Origin: Cordilura impudica
Lineage: Eukaryota; Arthropoda; Insecta; Diptera; Scathophagidae
NCBI GenBank assembly: GCA_963682025.1
Contig: OY821521.1
Span: 95,154,051 to 95,218,050, forward strand
Direction of reading: 5' to 3'
Length of the DNA: 64,000 nucleotides
The notes under the pieces are model-generated. The model worked only from the letters and a program-made list of their open reading frames with translations. It searched no databases and was not told where the DNA came from. The first letter of the stretch is position 1, and each line of letters starts with the position of its first letter. The translations under genes were made by a program, and so were the position numbers. Of this stretch, positions 1 to 10,740 are shown piece after piece.

Positions 1-178
1 AAAACGGTACTTTTTTAAAATCAAGTACATTTTAAAAACAGGTGTACTTGTTTAAAAAAAGTTATTTTTTTAAGAAAAGGTAATTTTTAAGAAAATGTAT
101 TTTTTTAAATGGGAGTAAGTTTTTAAGAAAAGGTACTTCTTTAAAAAAAGTACTTTTTTGAAAAGGTACTTCTTTATT
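1..178. repeat. degenerate T-rich minisatellite (TTTTTTAAGAAAATGTAC-like)
   Basis: Imperfect units of about 17-20 bp alternate a run of T, AAGAAAA and GTAC. The same motif recurs at 31.2-32.2 kb and 57.3-57.5 kb, with short patches at 905-960, 27.97-28.03 and 29.61-29.69 kb. No gene is visible in it. Confidence 0.7.
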
Positions 179-183
179 AAACA

Positions 184-916
184 CATGTAAGAAAATTATG
201 GGGTATTGGTCTAGACCGACCAATACCCCATACCATGCGTTTAAAAACCATATCTCTTAGGTCCAACTAAGTGGATATAGAAAATAAGCATAAACCAAAT
301 TTGAGTTGCATTACTATTAATTTGTTGCCTGCAGATATGAAAAAGTTCACTTCGGATGTTATATTTATATGGGACAAGGTCGAAAAATGGACCGATCCTT
401 ACCATATTTGGTAAGGTTAATTATTTTCTGCAAAAATATATACATACCGAATTTGTGAAAAATCTGTGCAATATTTTTTTTTTTTTTGATAGATTTAAGT
501 TAAGATCGGGAAGCAGCTTTATAAGGAAGCTATGACTAAGCATAGTTCTAGGATAGATATAATGAACACACACACCAAAATTAACCAAGATCTATACGAA
601 AATTTGGATCTTAAGGCAATTTAAGTCGATCTCAGAGGGGTCATTTGTAGGGGGATTAGGTCTGAACATGCACGGATTTTCAATAATTTCAATTACGTTT
701 TTACTATGATTGATAAAAGTTTACACACCAAATTTCGTCTAAATATATTCATATTTGCGACCTGTAGTTTTAATTACAAGATTTACATGGCCACACAGGA
801 CACACGGACGGACGGACAGACGCAGGTCATCGCTAAATCGACTCATAAAATGATCGGTATAATAAAAGATGGGTCTAAGACAAATATTATTCGTAGTTAT
901 AAACATCAGCGGGTAC
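184..916 (-). mobile_element. Helentron-like non-autonomous element, diverged copy
   Basis: Reading the minus strand, the 5' end near 916 is decayed (GGGTACT instead of GGGTATA). The GTCY core lies at 800-820. The 3' end is a hairpin followed by CTTACATG. The hairpin (about 200-233) differs from the family form: its outer arms read GGGGTATT and AATACCCC around the shared core GGTCTAGACC, so both arms changed together. The family shows no transposase; mobility would need an autonomous Helentron elsewhere. Confidence 0.8.
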
Positions 917-1011
917 TCCTTTTAAGAAAAGGCACTTGCTTAAGAAAAATAATATATTTTTTCTTTCTTCTTGCTGATTATCTTAATTATAACGGGATAA
1001 CGATAAAAAAA

Positions 1012-2554
1012 CAAGTAAGAAAATTATAGTCGGTCTAGACCGACTATACGATACCCTATACCATGCGTTTAGAAACCCTATCTCTTAGGCCCAACTAACT
1101 GGACATTGAAAATAAGCAAAAACCAAATTTGAGTGGGATTTTTATTAATTTTTTTGACTGCAGATATGAAAAAATTCATATCGGATGCTATATCTATAAA
1201 GGGACTAGGTCCAAAAATGGACCGATCCTGATCATGTTTGGTAAAGTCTCTTGTATTTTGCAAAAATATGTACAAACAAAATTTGAGAAGAATCAGTTCA
1301 ATATTTTTGTTATACCCTATACCACTATGTGGTTTGGGTATAATGACTTTGTGCTGCTGTTTGTAACAACCAAAAATATTTGACCTAGACCCATCTTTAA
1401 TTATACCGATCGAATCAGAATCACTTTCTGAGTTGATTTAACAATGTCCGTCCGTCCGTCCGTCTGTGTGTCCATGTAAAGGTTGTAATCAAACTGCAGG
1501 TCGCAAATATGAACATATTTTGATGAAATTTGGTATATAAGTTTTTGTCGGCCATGGGATGAACGCTATTGAAATTGGTGAGAATCGGTCCATGTTCAGA
1601 CCTAGCCCCCATACAAATTACCCATATGAAATCGACATAAATTGCCATAAGATCCAAATTGTCATATAGATATTACTCAAATTGGGTTTGTATGCGTTCA
1701 TTACATCCACTAATGAGTAGTCCAAAAATGATCCCTTTGACCCCATATAGAGCTGCTTCCCGATCTTCACTTAAATCTATTAAAAAACAAAAATATTGAA
1801 CTGATTCTTCTCAAATTTTGTTTGTACATATTTTTGCAAAATACAAGAGACTTTACCAAACATGATCAGGATCGGTCCATTTTTGGACCTAGTCCCTTTA
1901 TAGATATAGCATCCGATATGAATTTTTTCATATCTGCAGCCAAAAAAATTAATAAAAATCCCACTCAAATTTGGTTTTTGCTTATTTTCAATGTCCAGTT
2001 AGTTGGGCCTAAGAGATAGGGTTTCTAAACGCATGGTATAGGGTATCGTATAGTCGGTCTAGACCGACTATAATTTTCTTACTTGTTTTTTAATAGATTT
2101 AAGTGAAGATCGGGAAGCAGCTCTATATGGGGTCAAAGGGATCATTTTTGGACTACTCATTAGTGGATGTAATGAACGCATACAAACCCAATTTGAGTAA
2201 TATCTATATGACAATTTGGATCTTATGGCAATTTATGTCGATTTCATATGGGTAATTTGTATGGGGGCTAGGTCTGAACATGGACCGATTCTCACCAATT
2301 TCAATAGCGTTCATCCCATGGCCGATAGAAGCTTATATACCAAATTTCATCAAAATATATTCATATTTGCGACCTGCAGTTTGATTACAAGCTTTACATG
2401 GACACACAGACGGACGGACATTGTTAAATCAACTCAGAAAGTGATTCTGATTCGATCGGTATAATTAAAGATGGGTCTAGGTCAAATATTTTTGGTTGTT
2501 ACAAACAGCAGCACAAAGTCATTATACCCAAACCACATAGTGGTATAGGGTATA
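1012..2554 (-). mobile_element. Helentron-like element, outer copy of a nested pair
   Basis: The 3' part is 1012-1310 and the 5' part 2086-2554, split by a second copy in opposite orientation at 1311-2085. The 3' terminus is the complement of CAAGTAAG at 1012. The hairpin TAGTCGGTCTAGACCGACTA and the subterminal repeat ATACCCTATACCA follow. The 5' terminus is GGGTATA at 2548-2554. The break falls in the T-run that uninterrupted copies carry as GTTTTTTAATAG (39.12 kb) or GTTTTTTGATAG (9.92 kb). No target duplication is apparent. Confidence 0.9.
1311..2085 (+). mobile_element. Helentron-like element, inner copy inserted antisense
   Basis: It starts TATACCCTATACCAC and ends TTTTCTTACTTG, 775 bp, followed by the T-run of the outer copy. 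It is nearly identical to the outer copy: the conserved 60-codon open stretch in the 3' third differs by one residue (Asp versus Gly in the shared part), so the insertion is young or the two were recently homogenised. Confidence 0.9.
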
Positions 2555-2806
2555 AATATGTGGCAATACTAGCTAAAGTTAATATAACATGTGCAGTATA
2601 TCCATAGATACACTCTCAAGAAGCAAATGCTACAACTAGAACTCCTATAACAAGACCAACAATTACAAAATTTAACTTTGGAAAAACAACAAACCATAGA
2701 ACACTTTTATTTTTTCAAGACTAATTGGACCGATTTTGATGAATTCAAATTACAACTCAATCAGGATATCAATAAACGATATTATGTAAGAACGAAGATC
2801 CTAACT

Positions 2807-3210
2807 TATGCCGTTTTCTGTTTTGACAAAAATGTCGCCCTTTTTTGCCCTTTTTTGGAAAAGTGTATTTTGTTACATATTCTGAATTAAGAGCAACCTT
2901 GTATTATATATCAATCGAAAGGTCTCAAAGTGCTGTGTTAATAAATACAAAATTTGTTTATTATCCTCTTGGAAGTCATATGGTGAAAATATTCAAAAAA
3001 GGGGAACAATGGGGAAATATTCTCCCACTATGACCCGAAAGAAGTCAATGGCTCGAATTTTTTGTGATTTATGAGGGCTCGACTTTGAGACCTTTCGATT
3101 GATATATAAGATAAGGTTGCTCTTAATTCAGAATATATAAAAAAATACACTTTTCGAAAAAGGGCAAAAAAAGGGCGACATTTTTTGTGAGAAAAGAAAA
3201 CGGCATTAGT
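2807..3210. repeat. inverted repeat, ~125-bp arms, ~150-bp spacer
   Basis: The left arm at about 2807-2935 (GCCGTTTTCTGTTTTGACAA, then a run resembling GGGCGACA, then GAGCAACCTTGTATTATA) is matched in reverse complement at about 3083-3210. The arms end near GAAAGGTCTCAAAG and CTTTGAGACCTTTC. This looks like a foldback or MITE-like unit; no target duplication was identified. The flanks 2555-2806 hold nothing recognisable. Confidence 0.65.
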
Positions 3211-3234
3211 TATTGGGGGTTATTGAGGTGATCG

Positions 3235-3385
3235 TGATTTTCACAGACAGACTGACAGGCGTTCATTGACAAATCAACTTCTCTTGTTGTAAGGATCAAG
3301 GGGTCGCAAATTCATTTTTCGATGTTACAAACGGAATAACAAACTGCTATATGCCCTCTGCAGAGTGGCGTGAAGGGTATAAAAA
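3235..3385 (-). mobile_element. decayed mini-me-like terminus
   Basis: CAGACAGACTGACAGGCG resembles the GTCY core in reverse. It is followed by GTTACAAACGGAATAACAAAC and a terminal GAAGGGTATAAAAA, matching the order of parts in the Helentron-like family but in a diverged subfamily. No other parts are recognisable. Confidence 0.45.
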
Positions 3386-3774
3386 TAGTATCCATTCTTC
3401 AAAAAAAAGAACATTAAGAATATTGAGACGGCGGCACATTGGAATCCACATCATGCCGTTCACTTGATAACGAGTAATAATAGTAATGTGGTAATAAAAA
3501 CATTAAAATATTGTACAAAATTTGTAATTCATGACATGTATAACCGCTAACAAACATTATTATTATTCTTGTTGTAATGATATCTATAAACATTTTAAAA
3601 TGGAATATAAATTATAATGAAATACAATTAGTTATCAATTAGAATCAAGAATCACATATTACTAATATCGATAATATTCCTAATTTACTTAGATGGAGAA
3701 ACTATAGTTCCCTTCCAATCCAGAATTCCAACACAACACAAACTTATTCGAATGAACAACGACTTTGAAGCAAT
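3386..3774. other. AT-rich sequence, nothing recognised
   Basis: No coding, RNA or repeat structure was recognised here. Confidence 0.5.
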
Positions 3775-3782
3775 ATGTTTAG

Positions 3783-6272
3783 TAGGGTGTCCAAAAGAAA
3801 AAAAAAGTTTTTTGCTCAACTTGTTTGTAAAAGCTTATTGCGTACACTATTTTTGGGAATTTTTTGGAAGAGGTTTAGAGGTGGCACAAATCGGATTTTC
3901 TCGAACCATGGGTTCTTCGGAGGTTTTCCGAATTTCAAGCAAAAGTTGGCCTTTAAAAAGCGTTTTCTAAGTCGAGTGTAAGTCGACTCGTTTACGTAAA
4001 TTTTTTTAAAAAAGTTTCATAACATTAAAAAATTTCATAAAAGAGTAAAAAAATGATGATGCAGTATGAAAAATGGTAAAATTCTAAGTAATTTGAAAAA
4101 AATATATTGGTTTTACTCTTGGCGTTAGAAAGTTATTGCCTTAAAAAGATTCATACCCGAAAAATAAAATCAAACAGAAGAAACAAAAGTCTTTACTTTA
4201 AAAAAAAAATTATTTATTTGACTGATGTTGCTCTAGGCCTTGTAATAAATTTTGAAAGTTTGTTTCACAAGTAGTTACATTAATGTAACAGCTTGCCAAA
4301 GCCACACCATGCACTGCGACATCATTTACTGCTTGCAACAGTAGAATTGTTTTTTGTTTCTTGAAATGACTTGCCACCTTTCCATTTTTCTGGTGAGACT
4401 TTCTTTGTTAATAAATTCCTGAATTTGTTTATTTATTTTTGATAATTTTTTTCGTTACTTGGCGCATTAATATTTTGTAGCATCAAACGCGAAGTTTAGA
4501 TTTCAATGCGTTTATCGAAAAAGAGTAAGTTTTCCGGAGAGGTACCGCTGATGCTTCAAAAAAGTTTTCACCGCGGCGTTTGCACCGGGTTCATTCAAGC
4601 TGTTGCAGGAAGCGAACTGTTTAAATATATTGAGGTCACTCAGAGCGTATCACACGTACTGTCAAAGATACCGGGTTTTTAGATATACCCTCAAAATGAA
4701 TGCACTAAGCTCGAGAAAGGCACCAGTCTTTGAATTGCTTATGAATGGCTGCAGCTCGTCGTAAAAAATGCATATTTTTAATTAATACACAATTTTCATC
4801 ACCGCTCTCAGCGCTGCAGTTTTCTTCGTTTTTGAAATTTACCTGTTTGGTCTTTATTATCTGTTTAGCTTTTGAGAATTTTCAGCACAAGGTTGGGCTT
4901 TGTTGTAAAAAAAGCTGTTCAAATATGACAAGAAAGGCTTTTTGTCCAAACTACGTTTGAACAATATAATTATTTTCCTTTCTTTTATTATAAAATTTAT
5001 ATCGCTTACTTAAAATTTAAGTAACTTATTGATAACACTCATGAATTGTAATCTTTATTTATTAGTACTCGTTGGATTTGAGTAACTTTTTGAAACAACA
5101 AAATTTATCTAAATCCCTTCCTTTGTAAGTTTAACCGATGCTCTTTAAACATTGTACAGACACTTGGATTTACACACTTGAACGGTGAGCACATACCTTA
5201 GTTAATAAAACCCATTTTGAATTGTTACTAATTGGAGTTTGTTTTATTTCTTTAACCCTAACCCAAACTCCCTCACCTTCTAACCCGTAATCCCAATTAT
5301 TAATTTATAATTTCCCAAATTATAAATTAAAAATTATTTAACCCTTTAAACTTAGCAAGGTGCGGCTAAATTAAATTAAAATTTATTGAGTCAGCTAGAA
5401 GCCACCCTAATCTAACCACCCCAGAACTCGACGGTGCTCAACCATTCTTATTTGGCAAAGCTGTCATCTTTAAAATACACTTTTATTTCTCTACACTTCT
5501 CAATTAGCAAATTGTTCCGCTTTGCTTGCAATTTCCCTATGCCGCACTATTACGGGTCCTTTGACTTGTTTTGTAGACAATTTTAAAATGATCTTCAGTT
5601 ATTTGAGCGCTCTTTGCTATTGTAAATTTGCCTTTGAAATACAATTTGAACAATCTTTGAAGAACTTGCCTTAATGAAGGCATATCTGTTGTTGAATGAG
5701 TTTCATAAATAACTTCTTGAACTTTTCATTAAAAAATTTAACTTACCGATTGATGCTTAGAAAATTTAAAAAGATATTTTAATATTACAACAAAATTTCT
5801 GGTAACGAAATCTTGTGTTTGCAGAGAACACGATTTATTTGTTTGTTCCTCAATCAGCTGATTATGACAGCAACCAACGAATTAGTTGTTACAAAGGTTT
5901 GAAAATTTTTTTTCAAATTACTTAGAATTTTACCGCCCTTGAAACTGCATTAATTAATTATTTTAAAAAATTTCGCCAAATTTGCAAAAAAAAAATCGTA
6001 TATGTGGCAGCTAAACCAGCAAAAAAATTGCCAAACCTATGACTTAGATACATCAAATAAATGACTTAGAAAATGTTTTTTATTGACCAACTTGTGCTTA
6101 AAATTTGAAAGACCTTCGAAACCCCCATTGTTCCAGAAATTCTGATTTGTGCCACCTCTAAACCTCATCCAGAAAATGTGAAAAAATTCTCAAAAATACT
6201 TTGCCCCATAAGCTTTCAACAAAGCTTGAGCAGCTATAGAATTGAAAAGAAAAAGTTTTGTTGGGACCCCTA
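3783..6272. mobile_element. hAT-type DNA transposon, non-autonomous or decayed, 2.49 kb
   Basis: The element begins TAGGGTGTCC and ends GGGACCCCTA, flanked on both sides by the 8-bp direct repeat ATGTTTAG (3775-3782 and 6273-6280), the duplication length typical of hAT. The terminal arms are long, about 200 bp, and share GGTTTAGAGGTGGCACAAAT (3867 region; complement near 6155). The interior (about 4000-6050) is AT-rich with a more GC-rich patch at 4500-4720. A minus-strand stretch there, near 4490-4610, reads like coding sequence for roughly 35 residues, but I could not match it to hAT transposase. The termini resemble those of the long-inverted-repeat family at 16.0 and 32.6 kb (TAGGGTGGCC). 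Confidence 0.85.
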
Positions 6273-6280
6273 ATGTTTAG

Positions 6281-7035
6281 AAATCCAATCAAAAATAAAA
6301 CTTTCTTGGTAACTTTAATGTACCTGAACGCATAATTGGTGATTTAAATAGCTGACACCAAATTGGTGGGTCAAATAAGAATAACAAAAGAGGTACAATT
6401 TTGGAAACACTTACATATAAGCGATTTCATTATCATATTAAATGATAAATCCCACACATTTGCCACCTTAAACTTTCTAACACACATTGACGACTTTCTG
6501 TTCACTACATATTAATTCCAGATGGGCGATTGAACAAGATTTTAGAGGGAGTGACCACTTCACCATAATTGTATCAATATTTCACAACAACTCTGAAAAC
6601 CAGCACTATTTTATTAAACCCCGTTTGGGAATTTGACGAAGACAACTGGGATCTCTATTCCAGAATATGCATAATACATGAAACAACTAGAATCGTTAAC
6701 ACAAAGACTAATAAGGAAGCAGATATAAAATAAGTTATGGTATGAAAAATAAGTTTTGGTTTATACTTAGGACGCATGTATATTAATATCGAAAATATGA
6801 TAAGATACAAAACAAAATAAAAGCTACTAAAAGTAAATCTGTGCATAATTATGCCTCTGAAATTAATCCGAATACAGCCCTCAAGCATGGAACACTATCA
6901 GAAGGTTTTGTGGCTATAAACCCCAAATAGTATTCATTGCACACAAAGTGATAATCAACCTTTTCACTACTACATGGAGTGAAAACTCCGTGGCCTAACA
7001 ATGAAGATCCTTTTTTTTTGGATTTTAAATCAATT
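6281..7035. other. AT-rich sequence, nothing recognised
   Basis: A hydrophobic 77-codon minus-strand frame at 6655-6888 has no recognisable family, no neighbours and no codon signal, so it is not called a gene. Confidence 0.45.
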
Positions 7036-7330
7036 TTATTCTTCAGCGTAATCTCCGTTAAGTGAAATGCACTTTTTCCAACGATCCTCTAACAGCTTGA
7101 TAAACTTGAAAAAATATGATTTGTCTTCAAAATAGGCTTCCATCTCTGATATGACTTCTTTATTTGTGGAAAATCTCTTTCCCTGGAGCCATTTTTTCAA
7201 GTTTGGGATCAAATAATGATAGTTGGGAGCCAGATCTGCAGAATTAATTCTGGGCAGCTTCCGGGTGAAAGAAGGAAGACATTTGTTACAACGGGCTTTA
7301 GAAAAACAGAAATCTATATTAAGAAGTGTT
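7036..7330 (-). pseudogene. mariner transposase, C-terminal fragment
   Basis: The last 60 or so residues of a mariner-family transposase are clear on the minus strand: ADLAPNYHYLIPNLKKWLQ, then GKRFSTNKEV and EDRWKKCISLNGDY before the stop at 7036. In the family this segment carries the third catalytic Asp, in a motif like LAP-S/N-D-Y-H-L-F. Here that Asp is missing (APNYHY), so the enzyme is dead even apart from truncation. The sequence upstream, to about 7539, is open in the same frame but stops resembling mariner near 7240-7330. Terminal repeats were not identified. The downstream flank to 7925 holds nothing recognisable. Confidence 0.8.
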
Positions 7331-7929
7331 TGCAAAAAATACTCTTCTCTACGCATGCTAACACAATGTGCCAACATACATTTTGCCCTATTTGGCATCC
7401 TGTCACTACGGAAAAAAACTTCTTGAGTGGTGCAAAAATAGAGAAGGCAAATCCTCCAAATTGTGTGGATTATAGGCCATGGGAGTGATATTGGGATATT
7501 GTGAAAAGGCAACCGAAAAGCATAGAAAAGCTTTCCCAATATGTGGCAAAAAAGTTACAGAAACCATTATAAAATCCCTAATGAAAATGTCCGGAAAATG
7601 TCCATAAGTTCACAAGTAGTGATTAGAACTTTTAAAATTAACTTTTTTTGTAAGCTCTAATATAATTTCAATCATATAAAAAAACTCTAGGTTCAGTGGT
7701 TTTCTTAATATTACATTTTATGTATGTTAAGATTTTTTTCGAACTCACTCCTTATGCTGTTTTGCTGTAAACTCTAATGCTGGTGGTTTTGATAATAATA
7801 ACATCCACAATTTCTAAAAGTCATGCTGCCATTACTGCTTCCTTTCCTGGATAATAACAAAGAGTATTTTAAAAAAAATCAGTATTTAAAATAATCATTC
7901 CTATAACCAACTAAAATAATGATCTCCGT

Positions 7930-8100
7930 CTTAGGTGTATGAAATATTCATTCATCAACAGATAAATAAACATGTGAATGATAATTGTCTATTAACTGAT
8001 AGACAGTCAGGATTTCACAATAAACACAGTTGTGTCGCTGTACTAATTGATCTGTCTGAAGATATTCTGGGATGTATCGATAGTGGAGGTATGGCTAACT
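7930..8100 (+). pseudogene. non-LTR reverse transcriptase fragment
   Basis: About 55 codons resemble the RT fingers region of Jockey-type or related retrotransposons: QQINKHVNDNCLLTDRQSGF, then HSCVAVLIDLSEDI. The QxGF...HSC block normally precedes the motif bearing the first catalytic Asp, but the match ends near 8098 before that motif. From there the sequence runs into the GACAGACATGAC repeat region. Both ends are truncated and it has no retained function. Confidence 0.7.
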
Positions 8101-8102
8101 CC

Positions 8103-8560
8103 ATAGTGACAGACACGACATTCAGAGATCTTCCTAATCCAATATTATACAGTAAAAGTTTTTCATTGTTCATAAAAATATACAAAATTATGCTGACGGA
8201 CCTGAACAACATATTTACCATTAAAAAAAATGAAAAAGTGTTATTGTTATTAATAATTGGGGCAGAAAGGGTCGTGACAGACATGCCAACAAATATATAT
8301 CATTTTAGAGGATGTTTGTAAAACACAGAAAAGCTCTGAAGTTATTTGTATGACAAATAAGCAACAGTTATTTATAGTTAATATAAGAGCTAGTTTATTA
8401 ATAAAGCATATAAAAACCTAAATTCTAAAATAAATTTTAATAAAAAGAAGTATTTTTGACACTGCTTTTTGACAGACATGACGCTTCTGAATTTTTTTTA
8501 CTCCATTACAATGATTAAAATATGTAATTATGTTTGTGACAGTAGTTTTAATTATTATAA
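8103..8560. repeat. degenerate repeat around GTGACAGACATGAC, first block
   Basis: Copies of the motif lie at about 8106 (GTGACAGACACGAC), 8274 (GTGACAGACATGCC) and 8468 (TTGACAGACATGACG), spaced 170-195 bp. The intervening AT-rich sequence shares ATAAAAAC and TTTTAAT blocks with the second block at 10.5-10.7 kb. This looks like an old tandem repeat of about 180 bp. Confidence 0.45.
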
Positions 8561-8699
8561 ATAAATTAATATTTATTTCTTTAAAGCTTATAAAAACTGC
8601 GGGCGTTTATTAAAGTAGGAGTGGAAGCACTAGCGCTTATCTCCTCTCTTTTATACCAGATTCAAACTTATACTGCCCATATGTAGTTTGCTGCAAACA

Positions 8700-9475
8700 T
8701 TTTATCTTGAACTGTCCTTCGCAATCTCTATTATCTGTCCATGAAACTTCTGGTTGTTACACTGCAAATGAACATCTGGATTTGTAAGAGCTGTGATGGT
8801 AAAATTTATTTTACATTCGGTTACACTCTTTCCTATTTTAAAATCAAACTCTGTGCGCCCTCTCACATTCAGATGTGAAGCTGTAGAAGACTTTGCCATG
8901 GGAACGTAATTGAAAACAATGGGAACTTCATGCAGCTGAGATTCCTTTTATATCATGATTTTCGAAAGTTCATGTCTTGTCAAGATTATCTTTTATTTCT
9001 AATACACTTTGTTCCGAAGTTAAACCCTTTGAATCTGCTGAGGTTCTGGGATCTATATATCTGGATCGGGTATCATCCCGTACTCTGCGTTTGATTGTGC
9101 CACCTAACCAATCATTACAAACGTTCCCATGTGAGGGAGTCATGGAGTAAATTGTATGTTTTTGTTTGAAGTCCCAAGAAATTGCATCAGATTGAAACTC
9201 TAATCTCAGTATTTTAAACTCTGGGTGTTTTTTCATTGAGCCCTCATTTACTACATTATTAAAACAATAACTGCATACTTATCGTATTGTAAATAATCTG
9301 ATATGACTACATAAGGATCAGCACTAACTTATGTGCAGACTGCATTTCATCTTGATATGCATGGCAAACATTTTCGTTAAAATCCACTTGGATTAAAAGT
9401 GTACCATAAGGTAGATTTTTCTTTAAGTTTTTGGAGGCTTTAGCTTGTATGCGTTCCATATAAACGTGTCACAAT
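8700..9475 (-). pseudogene. uncharacterised multicopy arthropod gene, broken
   Basis: Three blocks on the minus strand line up, in order, with a multicopy protein family I recall from arthropod and other invertebrate genomes, which behaves like a transposon gene but to which I cannot assign an enzyme. They are LIQVDFNENVCHAYQDEMQS (about 9340-9400), VVISDYLQYDKYAVIV (about 9270-9320) and a C-terminal block with SHGNVCNDWLGGTIKRRV (about 9080-9140). The spacing between blocks two and three is much shorter than I recall for the family, which suggests an internal deletion. A stop follows the first block, and further frame breaks lie near 8965. The downstream 65-codon stretch at 8702-8899 may be its C-terminus. 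Confidence 0.5.
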
Positions 9476-9622
9476 AAATATTTCAGGTGTTTTTGTAACA
9501 GGCTCAAGATATCATTTAAAAGAATTCTGGTCTGTAAATAAGAACAATAATACCACTTATATTAGAAAGGGTTGAGTTGTTCAGGTGCTGAAATTTCTGT
9601 AATATTGCCACCTAAATTTAAA

Positions 9623-10457
9623 CAAGTAAGAAAATTATAATCGGTCTAGACCGACTATACGATACCCCATACCATGCGTTTAGAGACCCTATCTCATAGA
9701 CCCAACTAACTGGATATAGAAAATAAGCATAAACCAAATTTGAGTGGGATTTTTATTAATTTTTTCGGCTGCAGAGATGAAAAAGTTCATATCGGATGCT
9801 ATATCTATATGGGGACTAGGCCCAAAAATGGACCGATCCTGACCATGTTTGGTAAAGTCTCTTGTATTTTGCAAAAATATATACCAACAAAATTTGAGAA
9901 GAAATGCAATATTTTTGTTTTTTGATAGATTTAAGTGAAGATCGGGAAGCAGCTCTATATGGGCCCTATGACTAAGAGTTGTCCAATAGGGATCATTTTT
10001 GGACTACTAATTAATGGATGCAATATGTACATACAAACCCAATTTGACTAAGATTTGTATGATAATTTGGATCTTATGGCAATATATGTTGATTTCATAG
10101 GGGTCATTTGTATGGGGGCTAGGTCTTAACATGGACCGATTCTCACCAATTTCAATAGCGTTCATCCCATGGCCGATAAAAGCTTATATTCCAAATTTCA
10201 GCAAAATATATTCATATTTGCGAACCGCAGTTTGATTACAAGCTTTACATGGACACACAGACGGACGGACGGACGGACGGACGGGCGGACGGACGGACGG
10301 ACGGGCGGACGGACGGACGGAGATCGTTAAATCGAATCAGATAGTGATTCTGATTCGATCGGTATAATTAAAGATGGGTGTAGGTCAAATATTTTTGGTT
10401 GTTACAAACAGCAGCACAAAGTCATTATACCCAAACCACATAGTGGTATAGGGTATA
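9623..10457 (-). mobile_element. Helentron-like non-autonomous element, full length
   Basis: Both termini are present: complement of CAAGTAAG at 9623 and GGGTATA ending at 10457. It has the hairpin with GGTCTAGACC, the subterminal repeat pair and an expanded GTCY core. It is about 835 bp because of the enlarged microsatellite. Confidence 0.9.
10255..10321. repeat. (GGAC)n microsatellite inside a Helentron-like element
   Basis: About 16 tetranucleotide units of GGAC with regularly spaced GGGC variants. Other copies in the window carry only 2-5 units, so this copy is expanded. Confidence 0.9.
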
Positions 10458-10499
10458 AATATAATAGTAAGGGCTGAATAATTGATAATAATTAGTCAT

Positions 10500-10740
10500 A
10501 GAAAATTTTTAATTTACATGACATGTGTGACAGACATGACAAGTGTGATAGACATGACAAATTTTAAATTCTTTTCTTCTTGCTTAGATATCTGAATTGC
10601 TCTAAAAAATTTCTCTTAACTCTTCATATTAGTGTAAATAAAGAGAAATAGAATCTTGAGTACATACAGCCAATAAATTTTATAAAAAACTAAAAACTTA
10701 AGTTTTTTGTGACAGACATGACATGTATTCTATGATTACT
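10500..10740. repeat. degenerate repeat around GTGACAGACATGAC, second block
   Basis: Motifs at about 10526, 10545 (GTGATAGACATGAC) and 10711 (GTGACAGACATGAC). It is the counterpart of the block at 8.1-8.5 kb, separated from it by the broken gene and the Helentron-like element. Confidence 0.45.

Noticed and set aside
2216..2464. A 60-85 codon open frame (MDLMAIYVDFI...) repeated in at least nine places
   Set aside because: It lies inside the Helentron-like element, runs through the GTCY microsatellite and persists because copies are similar. Start, end and frame shift between copies. Not treated as a gene; a dN/dS test across genomic copies would settle it.
4745..4960. 71-codon frame in the hAT-type element
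   Set aside because: No similarity to transposase and cysteine/phenylalanine-rich composition typical of chance frames in AT-rich DNA.
6655..6888. 77-codon hydrophobic frame that could be a small membrane protein
   Set aside because: No recognisable family, AT-rich codons only, no promoter or neighbours; such frames are expected by chance in this composition.
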